Positions 22,201-33,708 of a stretch of 64,000 bases of DNA are shown here, in pieces (the stretch's first letter is position 1; every line of letters begins with the position of its first letter). The stretch is taken from contig NC_026506.1 in assembly GCF_000182925.2 (NCBI RefSeq), forward strand, positions 1,612,001 to 1,676,000, given 5' to 3'. Both the position numbers and the translations under genes were made by a program. A model generated the notes under the pieces. The model did no database searches, was not told where the DNA came from, and was given only the letters and a program-made list of their open reading frames with translations. This DNA is from Neurospora crassa OR74A. Lineage: Eukaryota; Ascomycota; Sordariomycetes; Sordariales; Sordariaceae.

Positions 22201-23586
22201 ACCTACTGACCAATACACGCTACCGGGCTAGTTAAAGCTCTAGGCTGGTGTGCGAAATGGAGGAGGCCGAGGCACCTCGAAGTTGGGGATCCAGATGATG
22301 GCACGACGCAGCTGCGAAAAGTCACATGAGCTCGGGAGAACCCAAGAAAGGCTCTTGGCACTAGATTTACGGCTATGCTGGATCGTTGGCAGTGGAGTTC
22401 AACTCTCTGTTTAGTTGTGTCTTCTGATCATGAAAACGTGCTGAGTTGAGGAAACGTGGTCGAGCCCTGGTCCGTCGATGAGGAGGCTCGAGAGGATGCG
22501 GGGAAACCAAGCGGCGCCAAGTTTCTGGGGAAGCAGAAATGGGGAGTGGCCCGCTCTCCAAATTCACAAGAAAGCCGATTTACTCGTCCACCACCGCCAC
22601 CAATCTCAATGGCGCTAACCAAAAGAGAATAACGCTCCGGCAAGCTCATCATTAGCCTGTTTCTTTGCCCGGGGCTATGGGAGTTTTGGAGAGATATTCC
22701 TGTGCCAAACGGTTGCTGGGGTCAAGTAGCGGGCCACTGGAGATTTTGTGGATTTGACACTCGCCCTCCCCATGGGGTTGTGGACCCCTTCACGGCCAGG
22801 CCCGTATCATGACACTGAAGCTTTGGGGAACCCTGGATAAACCTACAACCATGACCACTTTCATTGGTCAAGCTTGACTTTTGCATCTTATCAACGGTGT
22901 TTGCTTGAGGCACCCTCCTGCCAGATCTTCAACTTGCCCTTGGTGCAATTGCCATGCGGGGGACGGGAAACGAGAACCATGGGTGTGAGCCAAGCAGAGG
23001 AACATTGCGGTTTGTTTGGTCAATCTCACGTCCACACCGGGCCATGATTTGGAATCCGGGACTTGGCAATTGATGAACAGGGGAGAACGAGAGGGGGGAG
23101 CCTGGATGCTTCGTTTGTCTGGTACTTTCGAAACAAATGTACACCACCATTACGATGTCGGTCGTGTCACCGTGAATGATGATAGGTATGGGACCCTCCA
23201 GCTTGGCTTGCAGGCACACCTCAACCTCAGTCTAGTCAGCCTGGTCGTGATCGGCGAAGGATTTCTTTTTTTGACTGTCACCGATAAACCCTTCCTACTA
23301 TCCATGTCGGTAGTTCCTTCATGCATCTACATGTAACCTACAGGTACATTACTTACATCCGCCCTCCCCAGTCTCAGCCACCCTACATTGTTCTTTGTTC
23401 ATAATCCCTTTCTACAATCTTCACCTCACCACCTCTCCTCCTTGTCGCCTACTACTCATCCACCACCGACCTCGCTCACACGAGGTCACCGTTTGAGTGT
23501 CTCATCTTCCGCCCATCAGGTTATCAGCTTTTCTTTTCCAGCAACAGAGCCAGCTTCCCCTCATCGACATTACATCAGCCATCATA
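19206..23586. other. 4.4-kb spacer without a supported gene
   Basis: The left part is the upstream region of the REEP-like gene; the right part, 23340-23586, is a CT-rich leader of the transporter gene. TAGAGGTA-type octamers lie at 19705-19712 and 19905-19912. A short imperfect GACACCATA/GCCACCACA repeat occurs near 20216-20258. The largest frame (20677-21201, 174 codons) has no motif, no signal sequence and no linked exon, so I do not call it. No RNA gene is seen. Confidence 0.5.
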
Positions 23587-25374
23587 ATGGCCGCCGGAGT
23601 GTCGGAAACAATGACCTCGGAAAAGAGGAGGCAGTCTTTGTCCGAGTCTGACACCAAGGAAGGCTATTTCGAAAATGCTCCAGGGGCGCACTACCGCGCC
23701 GAACGGGGCCAGGCCGCAACTGACATGTAAGTCGCTTACTTCCAGTCGGTTCAATATCTTACTTATTTCCCTCATTCTTCCTGCTGACTTTCACTCAACA
23801 GTCACGGCAACCCTCTCGTTGAACTCGATCCGGTGGCCGAGACCAAGCTCCGACGAAAAATCGATCTCTATGTCGTCCCGACGGTTGCAATCCTTTACCT
23901 ATTCTGCTTCATTGACAGAGCCAATATTGGTGAGCGACGCGACCACTGGCCAGATTGGTGAGAGGCACATGGCTTACGATAGTGGCCTCTAGGAAATGCG
24001 AGGCTAGACAAATTAGAGAAGGATCTGGACCTACACGGATACGACTATAATGCCCTGCTATCAGTCTTCTACGTCGGTTACATCGTCTTCGAGATTCCAG
24101 CAAACATCATGTGCAAATGGATGGGCCCAGGATGGTTTCTCCCTTTGACCTCGCTTGGTTTTGGTATCATGTCTGTCTGTATGGCATTCGTCAACAACTT
24201 CTCCCAGGCTTGCGGTGTTCGTTTTCTTCTTGGGGTCTTTGAGGCTGGCATGCTGCCCGGAATCGCCTACTATCTTTCCCGCTGGTACCGTCGATCCGAG
24301 CTCACTCTACGTCTATCGCTGTACATCGTCATGTCCCCTCTGGCCGGCGCTTTCGGTGGCCTGTTGGCGTCTGGAATTCTCAAACTCGACCACTTCGGTA
24401 GTCTTCATGGATGGAGAATGATCTTTGGTATCGAGGGCATCATTACTGTTGGGCTGTCCCTCATTGGTTTCCTTACTCTCACCGATCACCCCGCGACCGC
24501 CAAATGGCTCAGCCAGGAAGAGAAGGACTTGGCAATTGCCCGTGTAAAGTCGGAGCGCATTGGCCAAACCGAGATTATTGACAAGATGGACGCCAAGAAG
24601 CTCAAGCGCGGTATCTTTAACCCCGTCGTCTTCTTTACCGGCTTCGCCTTCCTCCTCAACAACATCACCGTCCAAGGTCTCGCATTCTTCGCCCCTACCG
24701 TCGTCGCTACCATCTACCCGACTAAGAACATTATTCAGAAGCAGCTGTTAACTGTCCCGCCTTACATTGTCGGCGGCTTCTTTACCGTCCTGATGCCCCT
24801 CATCAGCCGCTGGCTTGATCGCCGCCAGATCATCATCATTGCCTGTTGCCCACTTGTTATGGTCGGTTACATTATGTTCCTGGCTACCGAAAACGCACAT
24901 GTCCGATACGGTGCCGCTTTCCTCGTCAGCACTTCTGTCTTTGCCGCTGGTCCCTTGACCAACTCCCAAGTCAGCGCCAACGTCGTCTCCGATACTGCCA
25001 GGAGTAGCGCTATCGCTTACAATGGTAAAGCTCCCACATGACACTCATCTGCTCCCATCACAGCCTTTTTCTTCTTGCAATCAAAAGCTAATCGTTTTGC
25101 TTCCCCACCTTTAGTCATGTTGGGCAACGTTGGCGGTCTTGTCGCCACCTGGAGTTTCCTGCCCTTCGACGCCCCCAAGTACCACATCGGCAACGGCATC
25201 AATCTTGCTGCGTCCGGCGGCACCCTCATCATTGCCCTTTGCCTGCTTATCTGGATGAAGAGGGATAACAACAAGCGCGAGCTGCGCAACGCCGAGGAGG
25301 AGCTGACGGGCATGTCACAGCAAGAGATCCAGGATCTGGATTACAAGCACCCTGGTTTCCGTTGGAAGCCTTGA
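23587..25374 (+). CDS. MFS transporter, anion:cation symporter (Dal5/allantoate permease-like) family, 519 aa
   Basis: A 12-helix plasma-membrane transporter of the fungal ACS family, whose members carry allantoate, vitamins, organic acids and related anions; the substrate here is unknown. Exons: 23587-23726, 23802-23929, 23993-25024, 25115-25374, in one frame of 520 codons with stop. After a charged cytoplasmic N-terminus come the first helix LYVVPTVAILYLFCFIDRANIGNARL (the FxDRxNIGNA signature), SVFYVGYIVFEIPANIMCKW, GVRFLLGVFEAGMLPGIAYYLSRWYRRSEL (the RFLLGVxEAGxxPG motif), GWRMIFGIEG and a central loop. The second half contains the VVSDTARSSAIAYNVMLGNVGGLVATW helix and ends IWMKRDNNKRELRNAEEEL. 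Full length, no damage seen. Confidence 0.93.
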
Positions 25375-27370
25375 AAGTGCCGGTCCATGGGAATGAAGGA
25401 AATGGCTGGGAAAGGGAATGGTGGCCCATTAAAAGGATTCGGTTAATGCTGCACAGCAGCCACCGACCATCCATCGATATTAGAAGTGGAGGGGATACAC
25501 AAAGAATACCTCTAGACGATGATGATAAATATGAGTTGGATACCTACCCAAGCGGAGGCTGCTGCTTAACAAACTTTCTAATAATGATGATACAGTTAAA
25601 AAGAAGGTACCTTTACCTATAGTAATGTGGCACGCATGCTTCCATCAGTGTCTCCATTCTCTGGTAAAAACCTCTTGGTCTTTTCTATTTAGGGATTTTC
25701 CCTTTTCTTTTCTTGTCTTCAGGTACTGACACTCCGTTATGACATGACACCCACCCTCCATTGCCCACAATCACAATTCGCGCATGACAACGGCGCGGGA
25801 TACGTGCACCCTAGGAGCCTAGTAGAATCTCATGTCTGAGTTCGGAGGTGAGGCTTGCCAAGCGAGATCCTTCTGCATGGCACTTTATCGATCTCACCAA
25901 CAGGGGCACAGGGGCAACAGGGGGTGGTGGTGTATTGACCAATCGCCATACCGCAACGGGAGATAGGCACTATACGTAGCAGCGAGCGCGGGATGATAGA
26001 GAGAGAGAGAGAGAGAGTCTCGGATGTAATGGAACTTTGGATGCGGCATGGTGCGGTGATGGTGTTGCGACGCATATCTGCATCTGGATGGAAGGTAAAA
26101 ACAGGGCGGGGAGGGTTCGGAACCAAAGAACAAAGAAATGTGGTAGACCACTACATGTAGCGTAGAGGCAACTACCTACCTTTTTCGAAGTCCTAACTAC
26201 CACCTAGAGGTAGGTACTTTTGCGTCATCACTCTTATCTACAGGTCGTGCGTAGGTAGCATTTGAAGGATAAACAATTATACATGTACACCGTTGGGATT
26301 CATCTGCATGGTCTCTTTGCTAATCACCGTCGGATTCTTTCTCCCTTTTTTTTTTTTTTTTTGCTCGCATATATCAGGTAGTTGAAAGCCATGTTGTGAG
26401 TGATGATCTTTCCTTGAGGGACTGGACGGTGGGTAGTATTTCCACGAATCGGTTAAACTCCCGTCTTAAATGGACTGGATGTTACGTCTATCGTCCCAAA
26501 TTCTACATATAGAGGTAGTGACTGGACCATTTCACAACCTTTTCTAGTTCATAGCTCCATTACGATGCTAGTAAGGCCGAACGGTTCACTTTACTTGTAG
26601 CATCTTATGTAGAGGTACCTATATGAAGCTGAGTCGAGGTAGTAGGTATGTGCGACCTAGAATTTCAAACATTTTGGCTTGCGGCTCTTGGTGAGCAGTG
26701 CTCCCTCTCACTGAATATCTACCTACCTACCTCTACCTACTACATGCTACAAGCCCTATTCACATTGCACAACATGTCAAGAAGCAGTGATGTTGTGGAA
26801 CCTCGATTACTCACGTCAAAGACTGTACTTACTCTAGAGGTACTCAGTCCGGGGTAGACGGACTTTACTTTGTCACCATGAGAAAAAAAAAAATTGCAGT
26901 GAGTACATCACTCGTCCTTCCTTCTTAAGCGTTGGTAATGAGATAGTGGCTAATGTCCTTTGCTCTAGGTGTTCAAAGGATGTACGAGCTTAGTATCAAG
27001 GACAGACACTGCGCACATTGGAATGTTCGAAAGTGTGCGAGGATGCTATCGGTATGTCATCGCAGTTAACACCTCGGCTGAGTGCCATTCCTCGAGAGCA
27101 CATCAATTGCTCTGAGCTTCTAGGTACCTATCACCGCGATATCAGTCATTTATTTGCACCCATCGCCGAGTATACCTAGCTAGAGTTAGGTATGTTGCAG
27201 TCAAGTCCTCTCTCTCTCTCGAGCTTCTCTTTCTCCTGCGTGTGCAGAGAATAAAGAACATAAGAGAAGGCACGGAGGAGAAGAACTACCTAGGTACCTA
27301 CCTACTCCCGAAAAAGAAAGAACATGTCCAAGATACAAAATGTGCAAAAAGAAAAAAAAAAAAAGAGAAG
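25375..27370. other. Spacer rich in TAGAGGTA octamers and simple repeats
   Basis: No gene is supported. It contains a (GA)n run near 25998-26017, a T tract near 26345-26362, an A tract at 27352-27364, and six TAGAGGTA/TACCTCTA octamers: 25507, 26205, 26510, 26610, 26728 and 26835. This is the densest cluster in the window. Flanking words such as CCTACCTACC and TACCTAGGTA are also frequent. Confidence 0.6.
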
Positions 27371-27470
27371 TGGCCCGCACCTGAGTTGAACCGGTACCTT
27401 TCCCCTCCACATTTAGAAAAGAGGCGTGGAAGAAATTAAGGGAGTGTGCTACCCATTACACCAACGGACC
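27371..27470 (-). tRNA. tRNA-like gene, probably intron-containing or degenerate, anticodon not assignable
   Basis: On the minus strand, GGTCCGT at the 5' end pairs with GCGGGCC at the 3' end over 7 positions, with two G-T wobbles. TG-GTGT-AATGGGTA-GCAC forms a normal 4-bp D arm resembling eukaryotic tRNA-Gln (A box TGGTGTAATGG). GGTTCAACTCAGG gives a B box and a 4-of-5-bp T arm, and AAGGT is a plausible variable loop. A 13-nt T run lies 6 nt beyond the 3' end, as expected for RNA polymerase III termination. The central part is too long for a normal anticodon arm and contains its own hairpin CTTCCAC/GTGGAGG, suggesting an intron. However, no split leaves T33 and a purine at position 37, so identity is open. 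It may be a functional tRNA with an odd intron, or a tRNA pseudogene/SINE-like copy. Confidence 0.45.
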
Positions 27471-27504
27471 ACGGGAGAAGAGCGGCTTGGTATGAGCTTA
27501 TAAA

Positions 27505-27561
27505 GTCCAGGTCCAGGTCTAGGTCCAGGTCCAGGTTCAGGTTCAGGTTCAGGTTCAGGTC
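27505..27561 (+). repeat. Hexanucleotide repeat AGGTCC/AGGTTC
   Basis: About nine tandem units of six bases: first AGGTCC/AGGTCT variants, then a homogeneous run of AGGTTC. It lies about 35 bp beyond the 5' side of the tRNA-like gene and is not in a supported reading frame. Confidence 0.85.
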
Positions 27562-30388
27562 TACTGCTTTGGGGTTCTAGTCAGGACTGGACTCAGGGCT
27601 CAGGAGCCACAGCAGGCAGCGATCAGATTCGGTCTGTCGTCCGATCTAGTTGTCCGGGTCAGGTTGCCCTTCGGTGAAAGGGCAGGCAGGTTCGAGGGCG
27701 AGGCAGGAACGACGACTTGAGGTTTGTTGACATACGGTATCGTACAATACATACTAGGTGGTTTGTTGGTTAGTTTAAATCAAATTTGGAAGTTTGAGAG
27801 CTCTTGTTGGCTTTCAAAAAGAGCAACTGTCCTCTATTTGGAGAGATATAGGATAACCGCAAATCAGTCGCAATAATCAGTGGTGGAAGATCTAGCGTGA
27901 GGCTACCCGGGTTTCCAGTCACGACTATTCACACGTCTTTGAAGCGCTTTTGTATCAAAGACCAGGAAAGGTGCATGAAACTGTCAACAAGCGCCAAGCG
28001 TCGACAATATAGAAAGCCTCATAGAATACACGTAGAAGCGACATTGACACGTGCAGTCAAAGCAGGTCTTCGCTTGAAGGTGGTTTCTGCTTTGTGAAAA
28101 GGGCGAGCATCCTTCTCTCAGCCATCTCGTGTTCGGAAGAGCAAAGGAGAGAAGAGGAGAGCAGAAAGACGAATCCCAGGCGTGAAGATTACACAAGATA
28201 TGGATGTTCGAGACTCGTTTTGTGGTCCTACTCCACAGAATTTCACGTAGCTCTACCCACTGACACTTATATTCGACCGTTTTCATCTCGCTCGCTCTCA
28301 ACCTACCTTGGGTAGGGTATTTACCCCCTTCCATTGCCGGCTACTCCTTGTGTTTGTAATACCGCCGTCGGTCACAGCAGCACAGTCGTCTCGAACTCGC
28401 ACAGTCGCTCAAAAGAATACAACAACCCGCCTTTTCCTGCTAAAAGTACCTAAGCTTCATCGCCACCGCAACAGCCCACGGAGGAAACATTACCTTAATT
28501 CTTCCGCCCGTCTCCCATATCCAGCAATAGCTCGCGCCTGCGGTCAACAAGCTATAGAGGTATAGTCAACGCCATCCTCACGGGCGGCACGATGCCCATC
28601 GGATCCGTTTTGTTATTCCCAGTCACCTCTTGTAAGCCACCTCTTGTCATCACTCCCCTCTTTAGTTCTTCGCTGTCCGTCTCTCTACCCCTCCTAAGAA
28701 ACTAAAGGCAACTCCTTCCTCTGCCACAGCGCCCTCTTCACTACGAACCCTTCCCTCCTCTAAAGTTTTAGGCCGGAGTTAAACAGTCCCTTTCAAGCCT
28801 CCATTCCCCATACCGCACGAGAGCCTTGTACGGGGTTGATCGTCAGTATGGCTACGGATACCCGTGTCGGAGGACAGCTGTTGCTGGTGTTCTATTTGTA
28901 CGCGAATAAACAGATGGCGAGGTTGCCGGTGAATAATACTGCCTTTAGTGTCACGCTACCGAGGAATGGGAGGTGTTTAGGGAGTGTGGGACGCTGGGGG
29001 TTGGTGCATTGCAGTGGTTCCGGTTTTTGAGAGGAGGCGGAGTAGATATATAAGAGTTGTATTGATTCTGTAATTGGGCGATAGGGTGGAGGATGGAAGT
29101 GCGAGACGGAGGGATAAGTTGACTGTGAGTTAAGGTCGTCAAGGGAGCTGAGAGGCCGGTCGTGCGAAGGAATTGCAGATGGGAGGGGGCTTAAGTTTGA
29201 GAATACCTGTAGGTGTTGAACCGGTCAGTTACTGCTAGGATGGAAGACATTGAAGGGGTATTCTCACATCAACCTTGACATACGAAATACGGCACCAAGT
29301 GAACTCATCTTTAGGGCAGCTGCCTCTTTTGGTGATTAACAATTATCAACCACGTAGTCCGTGGTGTAATCTTTGAGTCCGTCGTAAAGTCCGAACTCGG
29401 CCTTGGGCCAGAAAGGGCAAAAGGCGACAGTTGTTTATATTGTATTCAAAGGAGGGCAACAAATCACAGCCCGGGCATCGTCGGCATTCGATAGGTAGTC
29501 CTGGACCTCGGTTGGTTTTGAGATTACAACTTGTGCTTACGTCTGCTTATCGCATCTTTAAGATCGTATCTTGAGGGCAAGCAGACATCTTTAATATCGT
29601 GGAGACGGACCCAGGTCATCGTGGATTGTCGAGTCTTTTACGAGGTTGGAAAGGGGAAAGTCGGAGAATCGCGTGGGGAGAAAGTTCGCCCAAAGAGGTT
29701 ATAATAACCGTTTTGATGAATCGCCAATCCGGCTCTGGGCGTTCCTTGCAGTTGGAAGGCCGGCAGCTGAACTCCGAATTGGGGAATTTTTCGACATCTC
29801 TTGCAGCACTTCAGGTAACTAGGTTGGCGACAGAAGTTGTCCACAGATAAAGATGAGCTTGGCGATCCCATTAGCGTCTGATAAAACATATTTGTTAGCT
29901 CCATCCGACTCAATCAGCTGAAGGCAGTAGGTGAATCCTAGCAGTTGGGTTGAGGAGTGGTTCTGGCAACGCTTGATAAATGAACAATTGAATGAGAGGC
30001 ACCATACCCCATACCATAGGCTGGCTAGGTAGACGCACCTGTAGCACAATCCGAACCATCTCCTGCTATGAATACAATTTCCATAACTGGCAAAGAAATC
30101 CGCATTGCCACAGTCGTTCCGAGTGTCCAAGCAGTGTGTCACTTGGAAAATGGTGGATGACCATGCGGCGGAATGCGGGGCTTGGTCGGTTACGCAGGTG
30201 GTGCACTAACAGCGCCGGCTGTCTTGGCCCCCTCGGAAACTCGGAGGGCATCCCTCTGGTTGGTGCTGTCCTAACCTTTCAATATCAATATCCGTCATCG
30301 GCGACATTGTGATTGGTAAAGAGAAGCCTTGGAGGTAGCATTCTTTATCGACTTAGCCGCAAAAGTTGGCCCCGCTCTGCTGATGGAG

Positions 30389-30598
30389 CTTATCGTGACT
30401 TACACCAACGACCGTCATTCATTCAACTAGCATCCTTAACAGATTTGTTAGTAGAATATGTCTAGCTCAGTTAGTGGTGCAGTACCCAGAGCTCCCATAC
30501 CTACCTCTATCTATTCACACCCACTTACGTGCCAGACCAACCTTATCGTAATGGCCATGGGAAGCAATCGACAAATGACAAGATGATTCGGACTTATC
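30389..30598 (-). promoter_or_regulatory. Cluster of GATAAG elements upstream of amine oxidase
   Basis: CTTATC (GATAAG on the minus strand) occurs at 30389-30394, 30542-30547 and 30593-30598, about 220-430 bp before the amine oxidase ATG. GATA factors such as NIT2/AreA activate nitrogen-scavenging genes, and amine oxidases release ammonia from amines, so nitrogen control is plausible. This is inference from short motifs. Confidence 0.35.
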
Positions 30599-30819
30599 GA
30601 CTCGAGATGTGTGTCACCCAAACCAACTGGGACGAGCTGTTGAAGATGAGGGGCAAGCCGGATACAAGTATCTCTGTCATCCCCCAAGACACCTCATGAT
30701 GACCTCCCAGGTATTCCCGTACATCGCCAACCCTCCCACATATATCCTACCAGCTGAGCTCTTCATTGTTCCTCACTGCTCCCAATCATCACAGTTCTGA
30801 GCCAGCATCATCCATCAAG

Positions 30820-33142
30820 ATGGGCTCTGTCGACACCACTCTCCCACACCCCTTTGATCCCCTCTCGCGGGAGGAGATTGAAAACACCATTTTCACAGTC
30901 AAGAAGGCCCACGGCGATGTCTACTTCAACGTTGTTTCCCTCCAGGAGCCTCGCAAGGCGGAGATGACAGCATGGCTTGAGGATCCCACCAAGGCACCCC
31001 GACCGAAGCGTCTTGCCGACGTCGTTGTCATTGCACCTGGTGGCAAGGTGTACGACGGCTTAGTAGATCCGGCCAAGGGCGAGATAGTTTCGTGGGAGTT
31101 GGCTGAGGGCCAGCAACCAATTGTAAGTGGTGTCTCCCAGTTATGTTATGGCTGTGAAACATGAGATGGCTAACGTCCAAGGAATTAGTTGACCATGGAA
31201 GAACTCCAGCTTGTAGAACACATTGCCCGTAAAGATCCCAAGGTCATTGAACAGTGCAAGATCAGCGGCATTCCCGAGGAGGATATGGACAAGGTGTACT
31301 GCGACCCCTGGACAATCGGCTTTGATGAGCGCTTTGGCAGCTCGGTGCGGTTGCAGCAGGCGCTCATGTACTACCGCCCCGAGCTCGACAATTGCCAGTA
31401 CCAGTATCCTCTCGACTTCTGCCCCATCTACGATAGCGACAAGCAGGAAATCATTGCCATCGATATTCCCAAGATCCGTCGGCCACTCAGCAAGGCTCCC
31501 GCGTTCGATTATCACCCGGCTGCCATCGAGGCAAGGGGCGGTTTCCGCAACAACCTAAAGCCCATCAACATCACCCAGCCTGAAGGTGTCTCATTCAAGC
31601 TGAACGGGAGGGAGATTGAGTGGCAGAATTGGAAGTTCCATATTGGCTTCAACTACCGCGAGGGTATCGTGCTCAACAACATCACCTTCAACGACCAGGG
31701 CAATGTCAGGCCGATCTTCTACAGACTCTCTATAGCTGAGATGGTGGTCCCTTAGTAAGTCAATGATATCAACCTAGAAGTAGCATTCGGACATGAGGGA
31801 TACTAACCCGACAAACAGCGGAAACCCCGAACACCCTCACCATCGCAAGCACGCTTTCGATCTGGGCGAGTACGGCGCCGGCTATTTGACCAACAGCCTT
31901 TCCCTCGGTTGCGACTGCAAGGGCTCCATTCACTACCTCGACGCCGAGTTCCCCACGCGCGTCGGCGGCATTCGGAAGATTAAAAACGCCATCTGCATCC
32001 ACGAGGAGGACGCCGGAATCTTGTTCAAGCACACCGACTTCCGCGACGACTCGGTCATTGTGACGCGCGGCCGCAAGCTCATCGTCCAACAGATCTTCAC
32101 GGCCGCCAACTACGAGTACGTGGTGGCCTGGATCTTCCACCAGGACGGCACCATCCAGCCCGAGATCAAGCTGACGGGCATCCTCAACACGTACATCATG
32201 GATCCCGACGAGGACACGCACGGCTGGGGCACGCAGGTCTATACCGGGGTAAACGCGCACAACCACCAGCACTTGTTTTGTTTGCGCATCGACGCCAACG
32301 TAGACGGGCCCAATAACTCCGTGTTTGTCACGGATGCGGTCCCGGGAGAGGCTCCCGTTGGCAGCAAGGAGAACTTTTATGGGAATGCCTTTTACAGCAA
32401 GCGCACCAAGCTAGCCACCACGGGCGAGGCCAAGACCGACTACATCGCCCAGACCTCGCGCACCTGGGAGATCTGCAACCCCAACAAACTGAACCCGTAC
32501 AGCAAGAAGCCGGTGAGCTACAAGCTCGTCAGTCGCGAGGTGCCTACCTTGCTGCCCAAGGAGGGTTCGCTAGTGTGGAAGCGTGCTGCTTTTGCTCGCC
32601 ATTCGGTCCATGTCACCAAGTGTAAGCCCTTAAACCCCCCCCTTTTCCCCCCTTTTCACTTATAACGACCCACATCACTAACACACCTTCTAACTACCAT
32701 AGACCGAGACGACCAACTCTGGCCCGCCGGCCGACACGTTCCTCAAACCTCAGGCGAGCCCTCGCGTGGTCTTCCCGAGTGGATTGGCAACGGCACCGAG
32801 TCCATCGACAACACCAACGTCGTTGTTTGGCACACCTTTGGCGTCACCCACTTCCCCACGCCCGAGGATTTTCCTGTCATGCCGGTCGAGCCCATGACGC
32901 TGCTGCTGCGCCCACGCAACTTCTTTGCCCGAAACCCGGTGCTGGATGTGCCCCCCAGCTATGCAAGCACGCCGAGCCAGCGGCTGGCTAAAGGCCAGGG
33001 CGTGTACGATGCGGCGGATAAGTTGAGCAAGTTGGCGTTTGAGGTGCCGAAGGAAGTGGATGGTAAAGGGGTTAGTGGGGCGGGTAATGGTGCTGGCGGT
33101 TCTATGTCTTCGTGCTGTAAGAATGGTGATGGTTGCCAGTAA
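30820..33142 (+). CDS. Copper amine oxidase (topaquinone type), 703 aa
   Basis: Oxidises primary amines to aldehyde, ammonia and hydrogen peroxide, letting fungi use amines as a nitrogen source. Exons: 30820-31122, 31189-31754, 31819-32621, 32703-33142, in one frame of 704 codons with stop. N2/N3-type domains are followed by the large catalytic domain. The catalytic-base region RKHAFDLGEYGAG places the Asp near residue 304. FTAANYEY holds the Tyr (about 388) that becomes topaquinone. HQH (about 439 and 441) and a later VWHTFGVTHFP supply the copper ligands. All key residues are present. Length and layout match fungal enzymes such as Hansenula amine oxidase (692 aa). There is no signal peptide, and the protein ends in a Gly/Ser-rich, Cys-containing tail rather than SKL, so peroxisomal import by PTS1 is not supported. 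Confidence 0.96.
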
Positions 33143-33708
33143 GTGTAACGCGCTGCGACTGGCTTGAAGCTCGAGATGGTCGAAATGGTCGAAATCGGAA
33201 GGCTTGGATTTGAAAACTGGCGTTTTTGGGGTGGCCAATTTGATGATTTTTGTACATTGTTCTTTTTCGTTGTGTAAAACTATCCAGTCAGCTTGTTCCT
33301 CGTCACTTCCTGTCAGCCCTGGACGGCTGCTGAATGGGTGGGACTCTTGCCCAAAGATGAGATTCATGTGCTACCAGTAACTCCTTGAACGTATTGTACA
33401 GCGTGTTCCATGCCCCGCCATGCTTTCCCCAGCATGTTATCTTTTCCCCGAGCCAGCAATGCAACGTCGTGAAAAGTATTGTTCAGTTCTGAACTCTAAC
33501 ACCGGCCGTGGAAGACACTCTGGCGTCCACAGCTCTCAGAAGAGGGGAATGCCTCTTGCCCCTGTGGGTGGGGGGTTCAGCATCACCCACTGTCCGTTCA
33601 ACCATCTATCTCTTTCTGAACACTCCCTTCCCTGGTTCGTCAGAAAACAAGAGGCCATGCCAATCCAAGCTTCCGACCTCTCCTTTCTCATCCGTCATCT
33701 CAAGCCGC
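33143..33708. other. Convergent intergenic region
   Basis: 3' flanks of amine oxidase (+) and MGM101 (-). No gene or repeat is supported. Confidence 0.5.

Larger units (their letters stand above)
27471..30819. other. Spacer upstream of copper amine oxidase
   Basis: No protein gene is supported. It contains the hexamer repeat at 27505-27561, octamers at 28555-28562 and 30502-30509, a pyrimidine-rich stretch near 28350-28810 that looks like a promoter/leader but opens no recognisable frame, and GATAAG motifs described separately. Confidence 0.5.

Noticed and set aside
30458-30500. Possible tRNA 5' half: TAGCTCAGTTAGTGG resembles an A box and D arm
   Set aside because: No matching B box, T arm or pairing acceptor strand is found within the next 150 bases.
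31769-32272. 167-codon frame on - inside the copper amine oxidase
   Set aside because: Antisense shadow of a strongly conserved exon.
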